60,868 nucleotides of DNA from Gammaproteobacteria bacterium (GTDB taxonomy: Bacteria; Pseudomonadota; Gammaproteobacteria; Legionellales; Legionellaceae), in contig JABDAB010000005.1 in the NCBI GenBank assembly GCA_013289415.1, positions 1 to 60,868 of the forward strand, read 5' to 3'. The notes beneath the pieces are model-generated. The model was not told the DNA's origin. It worked only from the letters and a program-made list of their open reading frames with translations, and ran no database searches. A program made the translations under genes and the position numbers. Shown piece after piece: positions 54,270 through 60,868 of this stretch (its first letter is position 1; each line of letters begins with the position of its first letter).

Positions 54270-54288
54270 GGGCGAGCGGCCCTCGCCC
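54270..54288. terminator. Hairpin after zapA
   Basis: GGGCGAG, loop CGGCC, CTCGCCC, then TTATTCT. A compact 7-bp GC-rich stem 20 bases after the zapA stop, and a plausible weak terminator between convergent genes. The preceding TTGTAGGGGCGAGC is shared with the palindrome at 4202-4215. Confidence 0.55.
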
Positions 54289-54327
54289 TTATTCTGGATG
54301 ATTCAGTGATGTCTACATGCATGGCAC

Positions 54328-55605
54328 TCATTTCTCAAGTAGCCACGCCCAAACCGGTTTGATGTGAATCGTATAGGTCACATCATTCACGGTAATCTGT
54401 TCTTCACCTTCTTCATCCTGCGTCAATATCAAACCAAACTTAAGTCCATATGTTTGTAGAGCGCCAATCAAGCCATTTATTTCACGCTGTTTGGTGCTGT
54501 GTTCATCAAGACTGATACACACCTGAATAGCGTTAATAATCTTCAGTTCTTTTTTAATGATAAAATCACATTCTGTGATATTTTTATGAAAATAAATGTC
54601 CTGTCTTTGTCGACGTAGTTCACAGTAAACGATATTTTCGAGAATACGACCTTTATCCTCCGAGAATCGGAATGAAACCGCGGCAGCCAAGCCTGTATCT
54701 AAACAATAGATTTTTTTATCCGTTACAAATTGTTTTTGTAGTGAGTAATCAAATTTATAAAGCTCTTCAAACAGGAAGGCTTGTTTTATATAACTGAAAT
54801 AATCAGAAATAGTATTTACATGGCAATTTAACAGGGTTGCAATATTGCGGTAACTAAACTGCTTGCTGGAGTTGGTCGCTAAGTAGATGGCTAATTCCTT
54901 CACTTTAACTGCATTGACGTTGTAACGAGCTGCAATATCTTTATAAATAAAATCATCAAAATAGGCTAATAATAATTCTTTTTTTAACACGTTCCTATTT
55001 ACTACGGCAGGAAAGGCACCATAATTCATGTATTCAACAAATAATTTACGTAATTCGGTGGCCTGTTTTTTTGATACAGGAAGTGATTGACAAGGATTTG
55101 ATTTGAATGATAAAAACTCGTGAAATGATAATGGGTAAATATGAATCGGTAAATTTCTTCCGGTTAATAACGTGGCGTATTCCTGTTTAATTAACGATGA
55201 ATTGGAGCCACTGACCCAGAGCTGACTGATTTCACGGCGATCATATATCTTTCGGATAAATGAAACCCAATCCTTACAGTTTTGTATTTCATCAACAAAC
55301 AGGAAGTCAATTTTTCCATATTCCAGGTATGCGTAGACGACTTCAGCAAGCGAGTATTGCTTCAGGATCTCATCCTCAAAATTAATATAAAGAACATGTT
55401 TGTTTGTTTTTAATACATGATGTATGACTTGATAGAGCAAGGTGCTTTTTCCCACACGCCTAGCGCCTTCAATGATCTTGATTTCAGGAACTTTAAGATA
55501 ATCCAGCAAGTGATAGTCGCGTTGAAAGCCCATTAATTCATCTGGAAATTCCCCACGGATCCATGGATTCCAATCCAGTAAAGCTTGAAAAATATCAGCG
55601 TTCAT
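54328..55605 (-). CDS. AAA ATPase with DUF4143-type C-terminus
   Basis: 425 residues. Walker A is IIEGARRVGKSTLLYQVI (~50), the Walker B region is KIDFLFVDEIQN (~100) and the sensor segment is QLWVSGSNSSLI. A C-terminal winged helix (FSYRNIATLLNCHVNTISDY, ~250) and a DUF4143-like restriction-fold region (ENIVYCELRRQRQDIYF...ECDFIIK) follow. These stand-alone ATPases are widespread in genomes with many accessory genes; their role is unknown. It sits between zapA and a toxin-antitoxin pair, interrupting core order. Confidence 0.85.
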   Translation of the reverse strand: MNADIFQALLDWNPWIRGEFPDELMGFQRDYHLLDYLKVPEIKIIEGARRVGKSTLLYQVIHHVLKTNKHVLYINFEDEILKQYSLAEVVYAYLEYGKIDFLFVDEIQNCKDWVSFIRKIYDRREISQLWVSGSNSSLIKQEYATLLTGRNLPIHIYPLSFHEFLSFKSNPCQSLPVSKKQATELRKLFVEYMNYGAFPAVVNRNVLKKELLLAYFDDFIYKDIAARYNVNAVKVKELAIYLATNSSKQFSYRNIATLLNCHVNTISDYFSYIKQAFLFEELYKFDYSLQKQFVTDKKIYCLDTGLAAAVSFRFSEDKGRILENIVYCELRRQRQDIYFHKNITECDFIIKKELKIINAIQVCISLDEHSTKQREINGLIGALQTYGLKFGLILTQDEEGEEQITVNDVTYTIHIKPVWAWLLEK

Positions 55606-55672
55606 ATCAGTCAGCCGTAAAATTATTTGATATAATTAATTGTATCGTAAACTGTGATTTTGTTACAGTCTA

Positions 55673-56419
55673 TTATATTGTAAATTCGACAGAGGAGAAT
55701 GAATGCCTCTCTCTTGATAAAATGTCTAGCCGAGTAAATTCAATATTATTCTTGTTTGCCAGGCACTGCCAATTTGTCATATTCGATACATATTGGTTAT
55801 CTTTCTTTATAAATACTTCTGGAGTGAACGCAGCAATATTTTTTCCCATAGATTTTACTGTCTTGGATGCTCTTGCTGATGCGAATATAAATGCTTCAAT
55901 ACCAGATTGCCTCATATCTGTTCCCAATGCTTGGCTATATTCGTAGCTCTGCCGGCTAGAAATTTTATCTTGATGATCTGTAAATGGATGATCTGTGAGA
56001 TCTATTCCATGGCTCGATTTCAAATAAGCGCTAAAAACCGTTATTGGAATTTCACTGAATCCAAGATTTGCTGTCGTATCATCAAAAAATTTTAGCCTAT
56101 AATAAGCTACTTCAGAGAACACTGTTTGGAGATCCATTGAACCATACCAAAGTGACGGCTCATATTGTCTACCAAAGCGAGAACCATATTTGAGAGGGGG
56201 GTATCTAAAAGGAGTGAATATTAAGTAGTGCTTATTCGTTGCAATCTTTGCAATCTTTGGTTTAGATTCTTCTAATAACTCTTCCAAAAGATCATGTTCC
56301 TCTATACTATCCACCAAGTCTCTTGAACTGGAAACATGTTGCGCTTCAACTACTCGCCATGCCTCAGTTTCAATATGAGTACGGTGTTTTTCACCGGCAC
56401 AGGTATTCCAAAGTCTCAT
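55673..56419 (-). CDS. RES-domain toxin
   Basis: 248 residues. The RES fold is recognised by the Arg in SRFGRQYEPSLWYGS, the Glu in VFSEVAYYRLKF and a downstream Ser, the three residues that name the family, between ~75 and 190. Characterised RES toxins degrade NAD+. The start overlaps the stop of the antitoxin gene by 4 bases (ATGA), the usual antitoxin-first arrangement for Xre-RES modules. The frame appears intact. Confidence 0.85.
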   Translation of the reverse strand: MRLWNTCAGEKHRTHIETEAWRVVEAQHVSSSRDLVDSIEEHDLLEELLEESKPKIAKIATNKHYLIFTPFRYPPLKYGSRFGRQYEPSLWYGSMDLQTVFSEVAYYRLKFFDDTTANLGFSEIPITVFSAYLKSSHGIDLTDHPFTDHQDKISSRQSYEYSQALGTDMRQSGIEAFIFASARASKTVKSMGKNIAAFTPEVFIKKDNQYVSNMTNWQCLANKNNIEFTRLDILSRERHSFSSVEFTI

Positions 56420-56790
56420 AGTTTGCCACGCATCGCGTCTAAGTAATTAAGTACAGAAATTAATCCGGAAATAGTTTTCATTTCTTCAAGAGGTTTGTTT
56501 TGAAAATACTTATTTTTGCTATTGAGCCATGCTTTGGCTTTGTCGTGATTATTTCCAACCATGGCGTTTAAGCTTCGATATATTCTTACAAGCAATAGAG
56601 CCATCTCCCCTTCTTTCGTATCTGGATAAATCAGTTTTTTCCCTTGGTTAATACGAGACGCCCCCGCTTCGCTTATACCAATAATATCGCTAAGATCTTT
56701 TCCAGTGAAAGAATAAAATTTAGCTACATTACAAATGGCTTTGGTCAAAACAGTTTCTTTTGGGTTTTGCTTGTTTTCAGAAGTTTTCAT
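56416..56790 (-). CDS. Xre/MbcA/ParS-type antitoxin (DUF2384)
   Basis: 124 residues from the ATG at 56790, with GGAGA upstream; an ATG 15 bases earlier would include the ribosome binding site in the coding region. A helix-turn-helix-like region (SDIIGISEAGASRINQGKKL, ~40-60) and the DUF2384 tail (EMALLLVRIYRSLNAMVGNN, KAKAWLNSKNKYF) identify the partner of RES toxins. It should neutralise the toxin and repress the operon. Confidence 0.85.
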   Translation of the reverse strand: MKTSENKQNPKETVLTKAICNVAKFYSFTGKDLSDIIGISEAGASRINQGKKLIYPDTKEGEMALLLVRIYRSLNAMVGNNHDKAKAWLNSKNKYFQNKPLEEMKTISGLISVLNYLDAMRGKL

Positions 56791-56910
56791 ACAATCTCCT
56801 TTCAAATGAAATTATATGATACTTATTTGTCTTTTGCAATGAGCGGACTTGTCACGTCAGGGCAAATGTCAACAGCCCCTAGTCAATATTTTTTAGCCGA
56901 ATGGCCCACC

Positions 56911-59151
56911 CTACGCGCCCTTCGTCGACACCTGCAATGCGGTCACATTTTGCAAGCCTCTGGGTAAACGATTACCACGGCGTCCACGCTCTCCCTGATA
57001 ATGCTGAAGATCAGCGGCTTTCAGGGTAAAGTGACGTTTGCCTGCGTGTACCGTCAATTCATCACCCGGTGCTATCAATTGCACATCAATGACCAGCTCT
57101 TCGCGTAATGAGGCTTTAGCTGAAGGGATGTTAATAAATTTATTTCCTTTACCTCGTGTCAATTGAGGTAATTCCAGTGCTGAAAAAATCAGTAGCCGAC
57201 CTGTGTTGGTGATACAAACCACTTGCTGGGTCTCTTTGGAGGCAAGAATACGAGGCGGCAGGACTTGGCTGTTCATTGGCAATTTAAGACAGGCTTTTCC
57301 ATTACGGTTTTTAACGTATAAGTCTTTTAACTGTGTCATAAAACCATACCCTGCATCCGTGGCCAGGAACACCCAGTCATCGGGTTCACCGCTGATTAAA
57401 GCAACAAATGACATGCCATCTGCCGGATTTAACTTGCCAGTCAACGGTTCACCTTGACCGCGTGCAGACGGCAACACGTGTCCGGGCACGTTGTAAACCT
57501 TGCCTTCACTATCAAAAAACACGACCTGCTGATTACTGCGCGCGTTGGTTTGTGCCTTGAATTCATCACTGGATTTATAACTTAATGCACTGCCATCAAT
57601 ATCAAAGCCCTTTGCAGCCCGTACCCAGCCTTTCTTCGACAGCACCACGGTAATGGGTTCATTGGGTAAAATGTCTTCTTCTTTTAGCGCCGATGAGCCT
57701 TCACGCTCAATCAGCGGCGAGCGTCGGACATCACCATACATATCTCGATCGGCAATGATTTCGTTTTTCACTAGAGTACGCAAGCGACGTTCACTAGCTA
57801 AAATTTGCTGTAAATGGTCACGCTCAGCGCTTAACTCATCCAGCTCGCTACGTAAGTTAAATTCTTCAAGTTTTGCCAAATGACGTAATTTAAGGTCAAG
57901 AATCGCATCTGCTTGACGTTCACTGAGCATAAAACGGGCCATCAGGGCCTGTTTTGGATTATCTTCTTCACGAATAATGGCAATGACTTCGTCCAGATTC
58001 AGATAGGCAACCAGCAAACCCTCCAGGACATGCAAACGATCCAATACTTTATCAAGACGATACTGCAGACGTTTTTTGACGGTGCTTAATCGGAAAACCA
58101 GCCATTCTTGCAAGATAACCAGCAGATTTTTAACCCGTGGTTTGCCATCGAGGCCAATCATATTAAAATTAACGCGATAGCTGCGTTCCAGATCAGTCGT
58201 GGCAAACAAGTGCGACATCAAGCCCTCAACATCGACACGGTTTGAGCGTGGAATAATAACCAGGCGCGTCGGATGCTCGTGATCAGACTCATCGCGCAAA
58301 TCCTCAAGCATGGGCAATTTCTTTTGCTGCATTTGTGCTGCAATTTGTTCCACTACTTTGGCACCAGATACTTGGTAGGGTAATGCAATAATCACAATAT
58401 TATGTTTTTCGATTTTATACACAGCCCGCATTTTAATCGAGCCATTGCCGGTCGCGTACATGGCTCGAATAGCTTCGAGCGGCGTAATAATTTCAGCTTG
58501 AGTCGGAAAATCAGGCGCTTTTACAAAGGCGGTTATATCATCCAGCGTAGCTGCCGGATGATCAAGCAAATGCACGCAGGCATCGGCCACTTCGGTCAAA
58601 TTATGCGGCAGAATATCCGATGACATACCCACTGCAATGCCTGTTGCACCATTTAATAATACATTCGGTAACCTTGCTGGCAGCAAGGAAGGTTCCTGCA
58701 AGGTAGCATCGAAATTGTCTACCCAATCAACCGTACCCTGCTGTAATTCTGATAATAAAAGCTCAGCATAAGGCGACAGGCGTGCTTCCGTATAACGCAT
58801 GGCAGCAAAGGATTTGGGATCATCTGGAGATCCCCAGTTTCCCTGACCATCCACAAATGGATAGCGGTATGAAAAGGGTTGTGCCATCAGCACCATCGCT
58901 TCATAACATGCACTATCACCGTGCGGATGAAACTTACCCAACACGTCACCGACTGTACGCGCCGATTTTTTGTGTTTGGACGTGGCCTTCAGACCCAGTT
59001 CTGACATTGCATAGATAATCCGCCGCTGGACGGGCTTGAGGCCGTCTGCAACGTTTGGAAGAGCGCGGTCTAAAATGACATACATGGAGTAATCGAGATA
59101 GGCTTTCTCGGTAAACTCGGTCAGCGGTTTGCGTTCTGTTGCATCATTCAT
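56911..59151 (-). CDS. parC: DNA topoisomerase IV subunit A
   Basis: 746 residues from the ATG at 59151 ([20 protein letters not shown]), which aligns with E. coli ParC; a start at 59184 is less likely. The catalytic tyrosine is Y120 in [13 protein letters not shown]. The quinolone-determining region reads [11 protein letters not shown] with Ser80 and Glu84, the sensitive-type residues. A long coiled coil lies around 370-480. The C-terminal beta-pinwheel blades are degenerate ([21 protein letters not shown]), as is normal for ParC rather than GyrA. The partner parE is not in the window. Confidence 0.96.
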   Translation of the reverse strand: MNDATERKPLTEFTEKAYLDYSMYVILDRALPNVADGLKPVQRRIIYAMSELGLKATSKHKKSARTVGDVLGKFHPHGDSACYEAMVLMAQPFSYRYPFVDGQGNWGSPDDPKSFAAMRYTEARLSPYAELLLSELQQGTVDWVDNFDATLQEPSLLPARLPNVLLNGATGIAVGMSSDILPHNLTEVADACVHLLDHPAATLDDITAFVKAPDFPTQAEIITPLEAIRAMYATGNGSIKMRAVYKIEKHNIVIIALPYQVSGAKVVEQIAAQMQQKKLPMLEDLRDESDHEHPTRLVIIPRSNRVDVEGLMSHLFATTDLERSYRVNFNMIGLDGKPRVKNLLVILQEWLVFRLSTVKKRLQYRLDKVLDRLHVLEGLLVAYLNLDEVIAIIREEDNPKQALMARFMLSERQADAILDLKLRHLAKLEEFNLRSELDELSAERDHLQQILASERRLRTLVKNEIIADRDMYGDVRRSPLIEREGSSALKEEDILPNEPITVVLSKKGWVRAAKGFDIDGSALSYKSSDEFKAQTNARSNQQVVFFDSEGKVYNVPGHVLPSARGQGEPLTGKLNPADGMSFVALISGEPDDWVFLATDAGYGFMTQLKDLYVKNRNGKACLKLPMNSQVLPPRILASKETQQVVCITNTGRLLIFSALELPQLTRGKGNKFINIPSAKASLREELVIDVQLIAPGDELTVHAGKRHFTLKAADLQHYQGERGRRGNRLPRGLQNVTALQVSTKGA

Positions 59152-59514
59152 GATAGGTATGTTCGTCAGTTGAGTTAGACACAAATCATTTTAACAGATA
59201 ATAATTGTGACGTGTTAATTATTGTCGATTGTGAATAACTTTATTGACTTTTTTTATTATATTTGAAATTAATGATTAACCTATTGATTTAAATTAATTA
59301 ATTAAATTAATTTTTACGCTGAATTTTGTTCGGCCTGTGGATAAATATGTGAGGTATTCTTTTTTCTATGCCAAACAGACCACAAGGTTAGCGTGTTAAT
59401 TGAGTCACTTCAAGTGCTTTGATGTTTTTGATGCAGTGTGCCTTAATGCACTGTGTGGCAAAATCAGCCACATCGAGCTATAGTATAACTATAAACTCGC
59501 AATGGTTTCTTAAG
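59152..59514. promoter_or_regulatory. AT-rich parC/effector intergenic region with two DnaA-box matches
   Basis: TGTGAATAA (59230-59238) and TGTGGATAA (59335-59343) both fit the complement of the DnaA box TTATNCACA; the second is a perfect TTATCCACA. Between them lies a long A/T tract (AATTAATTAATTAAATTAA). Near the following gene are TGTGGC-N7-GCCACA (59454-59472) and the palindrome TATAGTATAACTATA (59479-59493), which covers a likely -10. No gene is visible. Two boxes are too few to call an origin. Confidence 0.45.
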
Positions 59515-60868
59515 ATGAAATTAAACAATGACTATTTGCTTGATGCCTCACAAGAGCTGATCAAATTACTGGATAATGATAAAATCCCGATGAGCAATCG
59601 TCTGCAAGCTTGTCGAAAAAAATTAAAGGACATCTATTTTCCAGAGCTTATCAATGAAAAGCAGATCACTCCGTCGCTCCTCGATACGGATCCTCGTTTT
59701 AAGTTATATCCTCATTTAAACAAGGTATTCAAAACTCTGTTCAATCCAATTTATGAGTCGACGAAGCAACACACCGCACTAGTTGAGGCATTAAGACCGA
59801 TAGCAAATGATGATCTAAATAAAGATGAGACCCATGTTAAATTTGACGCGTTGAATGCTCAATACCAGTATTTTTCTGATCTTCAGCTAGAGGGTGCGCG
59901 GATTCTTTTTGCTCAGATAGCCATGTCTTGTCGAAAAATAGATGCATTTATCGAGAAAAATAATTCCCCTGATGATATGGCCTATCAAAACGCCTATAAA
60001 TTGATGACGCTACTCATCGAGCCATCTAAATTAACCAATCTAACCACTCCTCAAGAGCGCGCTATACTATTCCAGGATATTGCAATGCATACGGAAAAGC
60101 TATTGGAACCCAAAGATAAAGTTTTCCCGAAGCCTTTTCATGATGTGTTACAACCTCTAAGTCTTCCAAATGGACATGAAATACCCGATCGATCAGGGTG
60201 GGTGAAATTTGTAAAAACAGGAGGTATTGAGGCACTTCCGTATCTTTCCAAGGTGAACAAAATCGAACAAAAAATTAAGGCTACTACGACAGATAGGCAG
60301 CTTCGTGCTCCTGCAACGCTCGCAGAAGCTAAAAAAATGGACTTATTATGTACTTTTTCCCGTGCACATGAGGATATGGAGCTTGCTGAGTTGTGCCAAC
60401 AATATAACGCACCGGAAACAGTATACGATGCTTGTCTTGATTATATTGGCAAACCGCCAGTGTGGCCTAAAAAAACCACGGATTCTATCCCGGACGTGAT
60501 CATAACCGGCGAAGGCGATGCAGCTGATTATTGCTGGGTTAAACTTCCTGTTGCTGATAAACGGGCGTTAATTTTAGGTAAAATCACGGATTGTTGCCAA
60601 TCCATCGGGGGGCCTGCAGATCGATGCGTAAAAGAGGCTGTAAGTTTGAGCAACAATGGTTTGTATGTCTTGTTGAAACGGAAGAAATCGAGTGTTGATT
60701 CTCCAGTCAGTGAGGGCAAGATCGATTATAACAATTTTCAAATCATCGGGCAGTCTTATGTTTGGAAAAGTAATGCAAATGGATTGTGTCTGGATTCAGT
60801 TGAATGCTTAAAGAACAGTATTCCCGACCCTGTTCTTAAGAAAATATTAATTCAATTTTCACATGAAC
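59515..60868 (+). CDS. Effector-like protein, runs off the window
   Basis: The frame opens at ATG 59515 (MKLNNDYLLDASQELIKLLD) and is open to the end of the window, at least 451 residues. The N-terminal ~300 residues are helical. Later a segment reads WVKLPVADKRALILGKITD, CCQSIGGPADRCV, NNGLYVLLKRKK, and IIGQSYVWKSNANGLCLDS. That C-Q-S-I-G-G...G-Q-S-Y-V-W pattern is familiar from large uncharacterised proteins of Legionella-like bacteria and faintly recalls PcfJ-type domains. A type IV effector is likely from the company it keeps; not demonstrated. Confidence 0.7.
   Translation, partial: MKLNNDYLLDASQELIKLLDNDKIPMSNRLQACRKKLKDIYFPELINEKQITPSLLDTDPRFKLYPHLNKVFKTLFNPIYESTKQHTALVEALRPIANDDLNKDETHVKFDALNAQYQYFSDLQLEGARILFAQIAMSCRKIDAFIEKNNSPDDMAYQNAYKLMTLLIEPSKLTNLTTPQERAILFQDIAMHTEKLLEPKDKVFPKPFHDVLQPLSLPNGHEIPDRSGWVKFVKTGGIEALPYLSKVNKIEQKIKATTTDRQLRAPATLAEAKKMDLLCTFSRAHEDMELAELCQQYNAPETVYDACLDYIGKPPVWPKKTTDSIPDVIITGEGDAADYCWVKLPVADKRALILGKITDCCQSIGGPADRCVKEAVSLSNNGLYVLLKRKKSSVDSPVSEGKIDYNNFQIIGQSYVWKSNANGLCLDSVECLKNSIPDPVLKKILIQFSHE

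Noticed and set aside
54251..54327. 6S RNA gene expected after zapA in gammaproteobacteria
   Set aside because: Only 77 bases are available, with a small hairpin. There is no space for the ~180-base RNA.
59152..59514. Chromosomal replication origin
   Set aside because: Only two DnaA boxes, no dnaA/dnaN/gidA neighbours and no ordered 13-mers.

Overview
The window looks like part of the chromosome of a moderately AT-rich gammaproteobacterium, most plausibly of the Legionellales type (Legionella/Coxiella/Berkiella-like). That placement is inferred from three things: classical gammaproteobacterial core clusters (zapA | ygfB-pepP-ubiH-ubiI, thyA-epmC, parC, uvrB, trp genes with a TrpR repressor), very large proteins of unknown function, and ankyrin-like and other effector-like genes. 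No rRNA or other decisive taxonomic marker is present, so the placement is tentative.

Layout. 0-19 kb is an accessory region: a helical membrane-tipped protein, an ankyrin-like protein, a TumE/TumA toxin-antitoxin pair, a six-cysteine secreted peptide, and two adjacent giant paralogues (2486 and 2240 aa) that differ by several in-frame block insertions and deletions. Long palindromic repeats sit upstream of both giants. 19-29 kb is mostly core: a slipin (SPFH) gene behind a pair of identical 14-bp palindromes, a soluble GHKL ATPase, thyA-epmC, then a compact trpE-G-D-C-F-B-A-R operon. Its promoter carries a TrpR-operator-like site, and the repressor gene is the last cistron.

29.5-35 kb is a graveyard of mobile/defence genes: an AbiE system with an intact AbiEi antitoxin but a broken AbiEii toxin, an orphan structured RNA, and truncated DUF1016 (YhcG), DUF927 and AlbA/Schlafen-type genes with visible frameshifts or deletion junctions. 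35.3-46.9 kb is an 11.5-kb integrative element in the 3' end of a tRNA-Asn gene, with a 47-bp direct repeat at its two ends. It encodes an integrase, an excisionase-like protein, a replication initiator and primase-helicase, an XRE regulator and small secreted proteins. Its cargo end holds an Abi_2 HEPN protein with a small structured RNA directly upstream, and a second protein with a HEPN-type R-x4-H motif. It has no visible capsid, terminase or conjugation genes.

47-60.9 kb is again mainly core (uvrB, ubiI, ubiH, pepP, ygfB, zapA, parC), interrupted by a DUF4143-type ATPase and a RES/Xre toxin-antitoxin pair. The window ends inside an effector-like gene.

The most interesting signals are these. 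First, two copies of an abiF-like RNA with compensatory base changes, one beside its Abi gene and one orphan next to an orphan AbiEi antitoxin. Second, the giant twin genes with modular block indels. Third, an uncharacterised HEPN-like cargo protein. Fourth, the double palindrome at the slipin promoter. Fifth, a 25-bp palindrome centred exactly on the abiEi start codon.
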